DNA of 64,000 nt from Pseudaminobacter salicylatoxidans (GCF_003148475.1 NZ_QGGG01000014.1:1-64000), one strand, 5' to 3'; numbered from the stretch's first letter, positions 1-10,441 are shown. Numbers and translations: made by a program. Notes: generated by a model from the letters alone, not told the origin.

Positions 1-106
1 CGGCGGCAAAGGCGGCCGCCGCATCGCGGATCATCCGCTCGTCCTCCGAAAGCTGCCCTTCAAGCAGAAACGGATCTTCCCAAACAAAACTGGCTTTAGC
101 GCTCAT
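1..106 (-). CDS. Glutaryl-CoA dehydrogenase, N-terminus only (cut by left edge)
   Basis: Only the first 35 codons are present. They read [15 protein letters not shown] and then [18 protein letters not shown], the usual start of glutaryl-CoA dehydrogenase, an FAD enzyme of the acyl-CoA dehydrogenase family that turns glutaryl-CoA into crotonyl-CoA in lysine and tryptophan breakdown. The ATG lies 4 bases after the GabT stop on the same strand, so the two are probably co-transcribed. That fits a shared role, since GabT-type enzymes also act on 5-aminovalerate, which leads to glutarate. The catalytic part is outside the window, so the exact acyl-CoA dehydrogenase type is inferred from the N-terminal signature alone. 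Confidence 0.75.
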   Translation of the reverse strand, partial: MSAKASFVWEDPFLLEGQLSEDERMIRDAAAAFAA

Positions 107-109
107 AAA

Positions 110-1405
110 TCATGCCTCCACGGCCGAGAATGCGGCCTCGATCGAAGCCTCGAGAATGTCGAGGCCTTCCTCTAGCGTGTCTTCGCCGATGGTCAATGGC
201 GCAAGAAGCCGGATGACATTGGCACGCGTACCGCAGGAAAGCAGAATCAGCCCGCGCTTCTCCGCTTCCGCGACGACGCGGTTGGTAAGGTCCGGCGAAG
301 CCTTCTTCGACTGGCGATCCTCGACCAGCTCGAAGGCCACCATCGCGCCGAGGCCACGCACGTCGCCGATGCGTTCCATGCCCTGGCGCTCGGAGATCAG
401 GCGCAGGCGCGCGGTCATGCGATCGCCGACCATGGTGGCGCGCTCGCACAGTTTCTCTTCCTCGATCACGTCGAGCACGGCATTGGCGGCAGCGACCGCC
501 AGCGGATTGCCGGCATAGGTGCCGCCGAGCCCCCCGGCATGGGCAGCGCTCATCACTTCCGCGCGGCCGGTGACGGCCGAGAGCGGGAAGCCGCCGGCAA
601 GGCCCTTGGCCATGGTGACCAGATCGGGCTTCACGCCGGCATGTTCGAAGCCGAACATCTTGCCCGTGCGCGCCATGCCCGCCTGCACCTCGTCGGCGAT
701 CAGCAGGATGCCATGACGATCCGCGATCTCGCGCAGGCGCACCAGGAACTCCTTCGGCGCGACATTGAAGCCGCCCTCGCCCTGCACCGGCTCTACGATG
801 AAGGCCGCGATCCGCTCGGGATCGACATCGGCCGCGAACAAGCGCTCCAGCGCCTCGATGGCGACATCCACCGACAGGCCGATATATTCGTTCGGGAACG
901 GCGCGTGGTAGATTTCCGCCGGGAACGGCCCAAAGTTCTTCTTGTAGGGCGCGACCTTGCCGGTCAGCGCCATGCCCAGCATGGTGCGGCCGTGGAAGGC
1001 GCCGGAAAAGGCGATGATGCCCGAACGCTTCGTATAGGCGCGGGCGATCTTGACTGCGTTTTCGACGGCTTCCGCGCCCGTGGTGACCAGCATGGTGCGG
1101 TTTTCCGCACCGGTCGGCGCAACGGCGTTCAGCCGCTCGGCCAGGCGCACATAGCTCTCATAGGGCGCGACATGGAAGCAGGTGTGCGTGAAGCGCATCG
1201 CCTGATCCTGCACGGCCTGCATCACCTTGGGATGACGGTGGCCGGTGTTGTTGACGGCGATGCCGGCGGCGAAATCGATGTAGCGCTTGCCGTCTACATC
1301 CCACAGCTCGGCATTCTCGGCGCGGTCGGCGAAGATGGCGCGCGTGCCGACGCCGGGCGCGACGGCGGCTTTCTGACGGGCCTGCAAGTTTTCTGCGATG
1401 GTCAT
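110..1405 (-). CDS. gabT: 4-aminobutyrate (GABA) aminotransferase
   Basis: Class III PLP-dependent aminotransferase of 431 residues, moving the amino group of GABA (or 5-aminovalerate) to 2-oxoglutarate in the cytosol. Visible family marks are the N-terminal DVDGKRYIDFAAGIAV, the TTGAEAVENAVKIAR cofactor region, SGAFHGRTMLGMALTG, the IADEVQAG aspartate motif and the PLP lysine in TMAKGLAGGFPLS. An ATG at 1405 preceded by GGAGGTGACC decides the start; a longer open frame upstream has no such site. The stop is 4 bases before the glutaryl-CoA dehydrogenase start. An XRE-cupin regulator lies just upstream on the same strand and is the likely controller. Confidence 0.93.
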   Translation of the reverse strand: MTIAENLQARQKAAVAPGVGTRAIFADRAENAELWDVDGKRYIDFAAGIAVNNTGHRHPKVMQAVQDQAMRFTHTCFHVAPYESYVRLAERLNAVAPTGAENRTMLVTTGAEAVENAVKIARAYTKRSGIIAFSGAFHGRTMLGMALTGKVAPYKKNFGPFPAEIYHAPFPNEYIGLSVDVAIEALERLFAADVDPERIAAFIVEPVQGEGGFNVAPKEFLVRLREIADRHGILLIADEVQAGMARTGKMFGFEHAGVKPDLVTMAKGLAGGFPLSAVTGRAEVMSAAHAGGLGGTYAGNPLAVAAANAVLDVIEEEKLCERATMVGDRMTARLRLISERQGMERIGDVRGLGAMVAFELVEDRQSKKASPDLTNRVVAEAEKRGLILLSCGTRANVIRLLAPLTIGEDTLEEGLDILEASIEAAFSAVEA

Positions 1406-1444
1406 TCTGGTCACCTCCGGGAAAGATAGACCGCCCTTATCATC

Positions 1445-1460
1445 GCTCAATATTTTGAGC
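1445..1460. promoter_or_regulatory. Inverted repeat in the gabT leader
   Basis: GCTCAA, four bases TATT, then TTGAGC form a perfect inverted repeat 40 bases upstream of the gabT start. It lies between the XRE-cupin regulator gene and gabT, so it is a plausible operator for that regulator. Binding is not shown by sequence. Confidence 0.4.
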
Positions 1461-1538
1461 AATATGTGGACAAAATTCTTGCCGGAACAGGACCAATCAA
1501 CACCCGGAAACAGGTGAGGGCACGAACGCGGAGCAGCC

Positions 1539-2123
1539 TTAGAGATAGGGCGGCGTGCAGGCCGAGATAACAATCGTGCGACTGTCGGAGACATTGCGGA
1601 AACGGTGCGGGATGCGGCTGTCGAAGAGATAGGATTCTCCCGTCTTCAGCACGCGCACCTCGTCGCCCACCGTGACCTCCAGTTCGCCCTCCACCACGAA
1701 ACCGCCTTCCGAAGAGGCGTGCTGCAACAGCGTTTCGCCCGTATCGGCCTGGGGTTCATAGACCTCGTGAAGAATTTGCAGATTATGGCCGCGCGCATCG
1801 CCGATCTGGCGGAACATCATGCGCCCTGGCCCGTCGCCTATGGCATTGGCCGCAACCTTCGAGGTCAGATCGACAAGCTGGTCGGCGTCGAAAAACGGCC
1901 CGGTTGGCAGCGTGCGCTCGGGCTCGAAGAAGTCGGCCATGCTCACGCCCAGCCCGCTCAGAATCTTGCGCAACGTCGAGACCGAAGGACTGACCTTGTT
2001 CTTCTCGACATTCGAAATCTGCGCATGCGGCACGCCGGCACGGTCGGCCAACTGGCGCTGGGACAGGCCGGCGGCACCGCGCATCGCATTCAGCCGCGCA
2101 CCGATATCGAACTGGTCGTCCAC
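1539..2123 (-). CDS. XRE-family regulator with C-terminal cupin domain
   Basis: DNA-binding regulator of about 194 residues. The N-terminal third is a helix-turn-helix of the XRE type (GLSQRQLADRAGVPHAQIS). The C-terminal half is a cupin (EGGFVVEGELEVTVGDEV, then FDSRIPHRFRNVSD), which in this family (PuuR-like) senses a small ligand such as putrescine or a related amine. I chose GTG at 2123 because GGAAGAGAGG sits just upstream; an in-frame ATG at 2153 has no comparable site. It lies directly upstream of gabT on the same strand and diverges from an IclR regulator, so control of amine or GABA use is likely but inferred. Confidence 0.85.
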   Translation of the reverse strand: MDDQFDIGARLNAMRGAAGLSQRQLADRAGVPHAQISNVEKNKVSPSVSTLRKILSGLGVSMADFFEPERTLPTGPFFDADQLVDLTSKVAANAIGDGPGRMMFRQIGDARGHNLQILHEVYEPQADTGETLLQHASSEGGFVVEGELEVTVGDEVRVLKTGESYLFDSRIPHRFRNVSDSRTIVISACTPPYL

Positions 2124-2368
2124 TTGCCAAACCTCTCTTCCACAATGCCGCATCGGCAGGCCTGCCTGCTCAATTTCGCAGACAGCATAACCTCGATACG
2201 ATCATTATTTTAGCCAAAAGGCACGCGTTCCGCGACCGAAAACGACAAATCCCGAAAAAATTATCGCCAGCGATTCCAATCGGATGCCGCCAATTCGCGG
2301 CGCGCCGGCAGGCAAAGGCCCTCCCAGGCCAGTTGACAGCCTTGGGCATCGACGAAATTATATTCGAC

Positions 2369-3133
2369 ATGGATACAGAATATTCAAATAGAATACAAGA
2401 GCAAAGCGGGGTCCGACCGCTCTCCACCGTCATCAAGACGCTGGCCGTGCTCGACGTTCTTGCATCCAGCCCGCGCGGCATGCGCCTGCAGGAAGTGGCG
2501 GCCGCCATGAACCTGTCGCGCCCGACGGCCTACCAGCGGTTGCTCACCCTCATCGAGGCCGGCTGGGTCGAGCAGGACGAGGAAATGCGCTACCGGCTCT
2601 CCATGCATTCCTGCCGCTTCGCGGCGGCCGCACTCGAACAGGCCGATCTCGGCGCACGCGTGCAGCCAGTTCTGGAAACGCTGGTGGCCAAGGTGAAGGA
2701 GACGGCTTCCGTCGCCGTGCTCGACAAGGGCCTGCCCTTCGTCGTCGCGCGCGTGGATTCGGAAAGCCTGCTGCGTGCCGAACAGAAAATCGGCACGACA
2801 TTCGAACTGGAGGGCTCTGCCTCAGGCCGCATTCTCACAGCTTTTGCCGATGCCAACACGTTGGCGCGGCTTCGCCAGAACGGCGACAAGCTTGCCGCGG
2901 AAGACATCCTCGCCGAAGCCCGCGCCAACGGCTACGCGATCTCCAGCGGCTACACGCACAGCGGCGTCATCGCCATCGCCGCGCCGATCTTCGACATACG
3001 CGGCAAGTGCTTCGCCACGCTGTCGCTCGTCATGCCCGAGACCCGTTTCGAGCTCGAAAACTTCAAGCAGCCGCTGCTCGACGCCGCGGCTGCCATCACC
3101 AGCATTCAGCAAGGGGGACCTTCGGTGAGATGA
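2369..3133 (+). CDS. IclR-family transcriptional regulator
   Basis: Regulator with an N-terminal winged helix-turn-helix (RLQEVAAAMNLSRPTAYQRL) and a C-terminal IclR effector domain (GSASGRILTAF, then GYAISSGYTHSGVIAIAAPI). The family binds small aromatic or carboxylic acids and controls adjacent catabolic genes. The start is uncertain: ATG 2369 lacks a clear ribosome site, and TTG 2333 is in frame but coincides with a TTGACA sequence that could be a promoter element. The stop overlaps the next start as ATGA, so it is translationally coupled to the catabolic genes and is probably their local regulator. Confidence 0.85.
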   Translation: MDTEYSNRIQEQSGVRPLSTVIKTLAVLDVLASSPRGMRLQEVAAAMNLSRPTAYQRLLTLIEAGWVEQDEEMRYRLSMHSCRFAAAALEQADLGARVQPVLETLVAKVKETASVAVLDKGLPFVVARVDSESLLRAEQKIGTTFELEGSASGRILTAFADANTLARLRQNGDKLAAEDILAEARANGYAISSGYTHSGVIAIAAPIFDIRGKCFATLSLVMPETRFELENFKQPLLDAAAAITSIQQGGPSVR

Positions 3134-4848
3134 CAATCGCGCCGCACGATCCACGACATACCGGCCAACCCGGCCTTCGCCCCGGCGCGCAGGTGATGCG
3201 GCCGGAAAGCCTCGCCGCTATCCAGCCGTCGCGCCTCAGCGGCGCGCGCGCCTTCATGAACAAGATGCTGCGCGAACGCTGGGACATTTCCATCGAGCGT
3301 TTCGACGTAAACGTCGAGTCCGAAGGTGTGTGCGTCTATTCGATCAAGGCGCCGACCATGGAGTTCAGCTTCATCGGCTTCTCGCGCCCGCCGAGCCGCA
3401 CCGCGCGCACCGGCCGCATCATCGGCCAGGCCTGGGACATGATGGGCGCGCTGATCGAGGGTCGCGCCACGGAAGCCGACATCCAGTCGGCGCGCGAGGA
3501 ATTGCCCAAACTCTACACCGGCCGCGCCACGCCGCACACGCTGATCTGGTGCCGGTCGAACCGCTCAATGCGCGTGTTCGACCAGACGCTGGATGCATTG
3601 GCCGAGGGGCGGCAGCCATCGGTCGATGACTTGTCCAAGGTCTGCTACCTGATGCGCAACACCGGGCTGGACGGCAACGGCACCTTCGGCACGCGCTCCT
3701 TCCCGTCGCTGGGCCGCGCGCATCCGCTGGGTGGCGTGCTGCAGGCGCAGCTTCTCACCGCTTATATGATGCGCGAATATTCCTGCGACCTGGTGGAGCA
3801 TCTCGCCAGACTGAAGTCCGACAAGGCCGTGCCGCTCGATCCGGCGATCCGCCGCTATCTCGGCGTCGGCAACGGCTCGGCGTTGGGCCTGATCTTCTTC
3901 ATCCATCGTCATCCGCGCCTCGTCGACCAATGGCTCGGCGCACGCGAGGCGATCATCGCCAAGGCCCGCGCCCTTGAGGTTGGAGCAGGCGATGCGCGCG
4001 TCCGGCATCTGCTGGAACTGGTGCGCATCGCGATCACGTTCCGCAAGCAGGACCGTATGGTCTACGAAGCCTTCACCTCGAGCGACGAGGTGGCGGTCGA
4101 TCTCGAGCAGGCTGCTGCTGCCCTCTCCGAACTCTGCGAGAACGGCACGCTGGACGAGCAGACGCACGCCTATCCGCTCGACGTTCTGGTCAGGCGTTTC
4201 GAACAGACGGCAAAACCGGAATCGGTCGAGACCCTGCTTTCGCTGCTGATCGAGATGTTGCCCGATGAGGCGGACGAGATGTTCGCAGAGATCGATGCGC
4301 CGGACGAATTCACCGTTTCGCCCGCGGAGAGCATCGAAAGCCTCGCTGCCACCGTGCGTGAGGAATATGACTGGGCGCTCGCGGCCGACATGACCTCGCC
4401 GGACGCCTATAAATATGTCTGGTACAAGTCCGAGACGGCCGAGGAGCCGCGTCGGGGCGATCGAGAGGAAGTGCCGGAAGCGCTGGACCTCGGCCTCGAC
4501 ATTTGCGGCGGCGTGCAGGCGCTTATGGCCGACATCGCTGCCGAAACGCTCACCACAACCGTCGCGCGTTTCCTGCTGAAACACCCGCAGCATCGCTATC
4601 TGGTGGCACGCATTCAAAGCCTGCGCGGGCGCGCCTATCATACACCACGCGCCAACATCAACGCGGAAGCCTTCATCCCCATCGACCTCGTGCGGCTGAT
4701 GAATTGCGGCATCCACGGCATCGACAAGACGCGCGACTTCCTCAACCGCAATCTGCGCGGCGTGCTCTATCACGGCGCGCCGACCCGGGACGACATCCGC
4801 TCGGGCTATTCCGGCACATGGTTTTATCCCGCGGAGCCCGTTCAATGA
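3130..4848 (+). CDS. Protein of unknown function, 572 aa
   Basis: I do not recognise this family. The product is a large soluble-looking protein with no signal peptide or membrane helix. Features include an internal FSFIGFSRPPSRTARTGR stretch, RSFPSLGRAHPLGG, and an acidic region around residues 360-430 (MLPDEADEMFAEIDAPDEF). Start and stop both overlap neighbours as ATGA (IclR upstream, the 242-residue unknown downstream), which is strong evidence for a real, coupled gene and for a function tied to that partner and the M19 dipeptidase. No catalytic motif is evident, so enzyme or regulatory partner are both possible. Confidence 0.85.
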   Translation: MTIAPHDPRHTGQPGLRPGAQVMRPESLAAIQPSRLSGARAFMNKMLRERWDISIERFDVNVESEGVCVYSIKAPTMEFSFIGFSRPPSRTARTGRIIGQAWDMMGALIEGRATEADIQSAREELPKLYTGRATPHTLIWCRSNRSMRVFDQTLDALAEGRQPSVDDLSKVCYLMRNTGLDGNGTFGTRSFPSLGRAHPLGGVLQAQLLTAYMMREYSCDLVEHLARLKSDKAVPLDPAIRRYLGVGNGSALGLIFFIHRHPRLVDQWLGAREAIIAKARALEVGAGDARVRHLLELVRIAITFRKQDRMVYEAFTSSDEVAVDLEQAAAALSELCENGTLDEQTHAYPLDVLVRRFEQTAKPESVETLLSLLIEMLPDEADEMFAEIDAPDEFTVSPAESIESLAATVREEYDWALAADMTSPDAYKYVWYKSETAEEPRRGDREEVPEALDLGLDICGGVQALMADIAAETLTTTVARFLLKHPQHRYLVARIQSLRGRAYHTPRANINAEAFIPIDLVRLMNCGIHGIDKTRDFLNRNLRGVLYHGAPTRDDIRSGYSGTWFYPAEPVQ

Positions 4849-5573
4849 CCGCATCCTCCCAAGACCAGTTCCTGCGCGTCATGCCCCGGGAAATGCGCCT
4901 GATGTCCGAGCGCATCTTTTCCATGTCCGGCCAGCCGAAGGGTTTTTTCCTGGCCGTGCAGGACATGGCGATGTACTCGCAAAAACTCGGCCTTGGCGGC
5001 TTCGCGCTGCTGGAAGAACGTTTTGAAAGCCTGCGCAGCGCGCGGCCGGAAAAGGCCGCCGTGCTTTCCGAACAGGGCAGCGCGATGCGCTTCGACGGCG
5101 GCGGCCAGCATGCCTGGTTCGTGCTGCCGGCGCTGATCGATCTGCTCGGCGAACTCGTCGCGCGCTTCGGCGAGGCCGAAATCACGGTCGTCAACGTTAT
5201 CGATCCTGACGAACTGAAGATCGCGACCGGGCTTGGCGGCCGCACCGGTCTTGCCGTGACCTTGGAGAACCGCGCCACACTCCAGGCCAGATCCCGGCCC
5301 ATCACCGGCGATGTCAGCCAGGACGACCCGCTGTTGTGGGATGTGCTGGAAAACGGCCTCCGGATAGAAGCCGGGCTGTGGTGGCGGACCTACCATCTGG
5401 CCAAGAAGGCGCTCGCGCCCGACAGCGTCGTTTCGCGCCGCCATGCCGGCCCGATGATCGTCAACCCGGACGGCTCGGTTATTGGTCGCAAGGACAATGA
5501 CGACGACACCGACATCAGCTTCCTGATGAAGCCGCGCGCGCTCGAACCCCAAACGGAAAGCACGAATTCATGA
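4845..5573 (+). CDS. Protein of unknown function, 242 aa
   Basis: I do not recognise this family. It begins MTASSQDQFLRVMPREMR and contains a glycine-rich segment MRFDGGGQHAWFVLPALIDL and a region RTGLAVTLENRATLQARSRP; the C-terminus is acidic and probably disordered (NDDDTDISF). No signal peptide or membrane helix is visible. It overlaps its neighbours on both sides by ATGA, so it is made together with the 572-residue unknown and the M19 dipeptidase. Stoichiometric complex formation with the upstream protein is a reasonable guess, not shown. Confidence 0.82.
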   Translation: MTASSQDQFLRVMPREMRLMSERIFSMSGQPKGFFLAVQDMAMYSQKLGLGGFALLEERFESLRSARPEKAAVLSEQGSAMRFDGGGQHAWFVLPALIDLLGELVARFGEAEITVVNVIDPDELKIATGLGGRTGLAVTLENRATLQARSRPITGDVSQDDPLLWDVLENGLRIEAGLWWRTYHLAKKALAPDSVVSRRHAGPMIVNPDGSVIGRKDNDDDTDISFLMKPRALEPQTESTNS

Positions 5574-6541
5574 TCATCGACGGTTTGCAGTGCGGTCATT
5601 TCGACCGTGGGGCCTTTCAGTCTCTTCAGAAGGCCGCCGTCGGCGGCGTGGTCGTGACCTGCGGCTTCTGGGAAGGCGCGGTGGAATCGCTGGACTCGCT
5701 CGGCCGCTGGCGCGATCTGGTGCGCGAAAACGCGGACGTGGCGGAGATCGCCACCACCTCCGAAGCCGTCGACCGCATCGGTCGCTCCGGCAAGGTGGCC
5801 GTTATCCTCGGCTATCAGAACGCCAATCTGTTCGAGGGGCGCATCCGCTTCGTGGAGTTCTTTGCCGAGCTTGGCGTGCGCGTCGTCCAACTCACCTACA
5901 ACAACCAGAACGAACTCGCCGGAAGCTGCTACGAGGCAGAGGATTCCGGCCTTGCCCGCTTCGGCAAGGAAGTGGTGCGCGAGATGAACGCGGCCGGCAT
6001 CCTTGTCGATTGCAGCCATGTCGGCGACCGCTCCACGCTCGATGCCATCGAGGCGTCGTCGAAGCCCATCGCCGTCACCCACGCCAATGCCCGCTCGCTG
6101 TTCGACCACAAGCGTAACAAGTCCGACGACGTGCTGAAGGCGCTTGCCCAGACCGGCGGCGTGATCGGCTGCGCGGCGTATCGCAATATCACCGGCGACG
6201 ACTACTGCAAGTCGATCGAGGCCTGGTGCACCATGGTCGCCCGCACGGTCGAGATCGCCGGTATCGATTCTGTAGCCATCGGCACCGACCGCAGCCACAA
6301 CTTCACCGCACCGGACTATGCCTGGATGCGCCAGGGCCGCTGGACGCGCGGCGTGGACTACGGCGCCAGCGCCGTCGGCCGGCCGCTCAAGGCGCCGCCG
6401 CCGGACTGGTTCCAGAAGGTCGAGGACCTCGACGTCATCCCCGGAGGCCTGCGCGCTGTCGGCTTCTCCGACGAGGAGGTCGCCAAGATCACCCACGGCA
6501 ACTGGCTGCGTCTCTACGAGGCAACCTTCCGCAAACAGTAA
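5570..6541 (+). CDS. Membrane dipeptidase-like metallohydrolase (peptidase M19)
   Basis: M19/renal-dipeptidase family of 323 residues. The family has a TIM barrel with a binuclear zinc site and cleaves dipeptides, including D-amino-acid or unusual ones. Visible marks are DGLQCGHF near the start, the metal-ligand stretch LVDCSHVGDRSTLDAIEAS, SKPIAVTHANARSLFDHKRN, and SVAIGTDRSHNF. It lacks an export signal, so it should act in the cytosol on imported substrate. The start overlaps the preceding stop as ATGA. It sits directly upstream of an ABC importer, which suggests hydrolysis of the imported compound. Substrate unknown. Confidence 0.88.
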   Translation: MIIDGLQCGHFDRGAFQSLQKAAVGGVVVTCGFWEGAVESLDSLGRWRDLVRENADVAEIATTSEAVDRIGRSGKVAVILGYQNANLFEGRIRFVEFFAELGVRVVQLTYNNQNELAGSCYEAEDSGLARFGKEVVREMNAAGILVDCSHVGDRSTLDAIEASSKPIAVTHANARSLFDHKRNKSDDVLKALAQTGGVIGCAAYRNITGDDYCKSIEAWCTMVARTVEIAGIDSVAIGTDRSHNFTAPDYAWMRQGRWTRGVDYGASAVGRPLKAPPPDWFQKVEDLDVIPGGLRAVGFSDEEVAKITHGNWLRLYEATFRKQ

Positions 6542-6565
6542 GAGGTTCATGAGGAGGAGATCGGC

Positions 6566-7612
6566 ATGACCGACGGCACATTCACGAGCATTCTGAAGCC
6601 CAGCCGCCGCAGCTTCATCAAGGGCGTCGGCGGCGCGATGACCGCGGCGCTGGCAATGCCCTACATTGCGCGGGCGCAGGCCGCGCCGCTCTACATCAAC
6701 ACCTGGGGCGGTCCCTGGGAAGATGCCGCCCGCGCCAATCTCTTCGACCCTTTCACCAAGGAAACGGGTATCGAGATTCGCACGCTCTCGCCGGTCTCCT
6801 TCGCCAAGCTCGCGCAGCAGGTGAACACCGGGACCTACGAATTCGACATCACCACACTTGGCGGCGGCGAGTTGGTCCGCGCCAACCAGGCAGGCATCAT
6901 CGAGACGTTGGAGGAGCCCTATCCGGGCGGCCTGTTCGAGAACGGCATTGCCTCGCACGCCTTCGCGACCGTGATGGCATGGCGCAGCGACAAATTCGAG
7001 AAGGGCCCGCAGACCTGGGCCGAATTCTGGGACGTGGAACGCTTCCCCGGCGCACGCTCGATGCAGCGCTATGCCGCCCGCGTGCTGCCGATCGCACTGC
7101 TGGCCGACGGCGTGGCGGTGAAGGATCTCTATCCGCTCGACATCGACCGCGCCTTCGCCTCGCTCGACCGCATCAAGGATCATATCCGTGTCTGGTGGAC
7201 GGCCGGCGCCCAGTCGACGCAAATCCTGCGCGACGGCGAGGTTGACCTGATCGGTATCTGGCACGGCCGCTTCTACGAGGCGCAGAAGGCCGGTGCGCCG
7301 GTGGCCATGAGCTGGAATCAGGGCGAGATCGACCGCGCCTATTGGGTGGTGGCCAAGGGAACGCCGAATGCCGAGGCCGCCAAAGCCTTCGTCAAGTTCG
7401 CCACCAGCGGCAAGCCGCTCGCCGGCTTTGCCGCGCAGGCCGACTATGGCCCGCTCAATCCGGCCGCTATCGAATTCGTGCCGCCGGAAGACGCCAAGCG
7501 CATGCCGACCGCACCGGAAAACTATTCCCAGACCTTCGAACAGGACATGAAGAACTTCGGCGCCGACACGGCCGAAGTCGCCGAACGCTTCGAGGAATGG
7601 GTAGCAAGCTGA
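6566..7612 (+). CDS. ABC transporter substrate-binding protein 1 (PotD/PotF type)
   Basis: Periplasmic binding protein of 348 residues, family SBP_bac_8, as used by spermidine/putrescine-type importers. A twin-arginine signal (RRSFIKGVGG, cleavage near YIARAQA) predicts Tat export. The mature part starts YINTWGGPWEDAARANLF. ATG 6566 follows GAGGAGGAGA. It is the first gene of the transporter set and is a close paralogue of the binding protein at 10991, with very similar central blocks such as DLYPLD.DRAFASLDRIK. The ligand need not be a polyamine; the neighbours suggest an amino or peptide-like compound. Confidence 0.93.
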   Translation: MTDGTFTSILKPSRRSFIKGVGGAMTAALAMPYIARAQAAPLYINTWGGPWEDAARANLFDPFTKETGIEIRTLSPVSFAKLAQQVNTGTYEFDITTLGGGELVRANQAGIIETLEEPYPGGLFENGIASHAFATVMAWRSDKFEKGPQTWAEFWDVERFPGARSMQRYAARVLPIALLADGVAVKDLYPLDIDRAFASLDRIKDHIRVWWTAGAQSTQILRDGEVDLIGIWHGRFYEAQKAGAPVAMSWNQGEIDRAYWVVAKGTPNAEAAKAFVKFATSGKPLAGFAAQADYGPLNPAAIEFVPPEDAKRMPTAPENYSQTFEQDMKNFGADTAEVAERFEEWVAS

Positions 7613-7696
7613 CGTTCGACTGACGCGGCGCGCCTGCGTCAAGTGAGTATGGCCGATGTCGCGCAAGACATCGGGCCAATGTACAAGGGGTATGCG

Positions 7697-8545
7697 ATGG
7701 GCATTGGCATCGCGAAACTATCGCAAAGAACGAACCTGTGGCCCTGGCTTCTGCTGACGCCACTGGCGCTCTATATGGCCGTATTCTTCCTCGTTCCGCT
7801 GATCGACGTGGCGATCATGAGCGTGACCGAACCACGGCCGACGCTCGCAAATTATCAGCGCGTACTGACGGGCTCGCTCTATCTGCGGGTGTTCCTCAAC
7901 ACCTTCATCACGGCGGCGGTCGTCACCTTTGCCTGCCTGCTGGTCGGCTATCCGCTTGCCTATCTGATGGCCAGCAGCAAGCCGCGCACCGCAACCCTGA
8001 TCCTGCTTCTGGTGACGATGAGCTTCTGGACCAGCTTTCTGGTGCGCACCTATGCCTGGATGGTGCTGCTGGGCAACAACGGGCCGATCATCTGGTTCTT
8101 GCAGGCGCTGGGTATGCAACAGTCGCCGCAACTCCTGTTCACCCGCTTCTCCTCCACACTGGCGATGGTGCACATCCTCGCACCCTACATGGTGATGAAC
8201 ATCTATTCGGTGATGCGCAAGATCGATCCGGTGCTGATCCGCTCGGCCGAAAGCCTCGGCGCGAAGGGACTGGCACTGTTCCGCCACGTCTACCTGCCGC
8301 TGACGGCGCCGGGGATCGCCAATGGCTCGGTTCTGGTGTTCGTCATCTGCCTCGGCTTCTACGTCACGCCCGTCTTGCTCGGCTCACCGCGCGAGCAGAT
8401 GGTGGCCGGCCTGATCGGCAACCAGATCGACGAGTTCCTCGCCTTCGGCATGGGATCGGCCATGGCTATGGTGCTGCTGGTCGTGACGCTGGCGATCCTG
8501 ACCGTCTACCACCGCCGCTTCGGCCTCGACAAACTCTGGGGTTGA
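7697..8545 (+). CDS. ABC transporter permease 1 (PotB type)
   Basis: Inner-membrane permease of about 282 residues with six predicted helices, the first around LLLTPLALYMAVFFLVPL. The ATPase-contact EAA loop is visible as SAESLGAKGLALFRHVYLPL. AAGGGG at 7685-7690 supports ATG 7697; the frame stays open upstream to GTG 7643 but without a ribosome site. It ends 2 bases before the second permease. Together with the next two genes it forms the membrane part of the importer. Confidence 0.9.
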   Translation: MGIGIAKLSQRTNLWPWLLLTPLALYMAVFFLVPLIDVAIMSVTEPRPTLANYQRVLTGSLYLRVFLNTFITAAVVTFACLLVGYPLAYLMASSKPRTATLILLLVTMSFWTSFLVRTYAWMVLLGNNGPIIWFLQALGMQQSPQLLFTRFSSTLAMVHILAPYMVMNIYSVMRKIDPVLIRSAESLGAKGLALFRHVYLPLTAPGIANGSVLVFVICLGFYVTPVLLGSPREQMVAGLIGNQIDEFLAFGMGSAMAMVLLVVTLAILTVYHRRFGLDKLWG

Positions 8546-8547
8546 CC

Positions 8548-9339
8548 ATGAATCGCTTTCTGCGCTGGCTCGGCATCGCGGTGGTGATCTTCATCGCCGC
8601 ACCGCTGGTAATCGTTGTTCCGATGTCGTTTTCGAACGCACGTTCGCTGCAGTTCCCACCCCCCGGCTACTGGCTGGGCTACTATCAGGCCTATTTCACC
8701 GACTGGAGCTGGCTGCGGCCGACCTGGAACAGCATTTTGATCGCCACCGCCACCACGGTTCTGACCATGGCTCTGGTGGTGCCGGCCACCTTCGCACTGG
8801 TGCGTCATCGCTTCCGTGGCAAGGGTATCGCCGACCTGATGATGCTGATGCCGCTGGCGGTGCCGCATATCGTCATGGCTGTGGGCTATTATTCCTATTT
8901 CGGCAGCTTCGGCATCGTGCACACGCATCTGGGCGTCATCCTCGCCCATACCTGCCTGTCAGTGCCGATAGCCTTCCTGGTGCTGTCGGCCAATCTCAAA
9001 GGCTTCGACCGCACGCTGGAGCGCGCGGCGCTGAGCCTTGGCGCCAGCCCGACGCGAACCTTCATCCACATAACGCTGCCGATCCTGCGGCCCGGCCTGA
9101 TCATCAGCGCGCTGTTCGCCTTCATCCAGTCCTTCGACGAGACAGTGGTGGCCATCTTCATCTCAGGGCGCAACGCCGAGACGCTCCCGCGAAAGATGTT
9201 CGACAGCATCCGGCAGGAGGCCGACCCGGTCATCGCGGTGATCTCGACGCTGCTGTTCGCAGCCGTGATCCTCGGCGTGACCGCGCCGCTGGTGGTCGCG
9301 CGCATCCGTAACAAACGAGCGCGCCTCGCCGCTGCTTGA
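8548..9339 (+). CDS. ABC transporter permease 2 (PotC type)
   Basis: Second inner-membrane permease, 263 residues, with six predicted helices starting at GIAVVIFIAAPLVIVVPM. The EAA loop reads ERAALSLGASPTRTFIHITL. It starts 2 bases after permease 1 and is certainly co-translated with it. The pair forms the heterodimeric channel usual for PotBC-type transporters. Confidence 0.92.
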   Translation: MNRFLRWLGIAVVIFIAAPLVIVVPMSFSNARSLQFPPPGYWLGYYQAYFTDWSWLRPTWNSILIATATTVLTMALVVPATFALVRHRFRGKGIADLMMLMPLAVPHIVMAVGYYSYFGSFGIVHTHLGVILAHTCLSVPIAFLVLSANLKGFDRTLERAALSLGASPTRTFIHITLPILRPGLIISALFAFIQSFDETVVAIFISGRNAETLPRKMFDSIRQEADPVIAVISTLLFAAVILGVTAPLVVARIRNKRARLAAA

Positions 9340-9379
9340 CCAATCCGGCGCGCCTGGCGGCGCTGCCACAGGAGTTTCC

Positions 9380-10441
<1,062 letters not shown>

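Noticed and set aside
2333-2368. TTG start extending the IclR regulator by 12 codons
   Set aside because: The extension coincides with a TTGACA promoter-like element and an AT-rich stretch and is not part of the family's conserved region.
5390-7666. Minus-strand open frame of 758 codons
   Set aside because: Antisense to the dipeptidase and binding-protein genes, with no motif; a codon-bias shadow.
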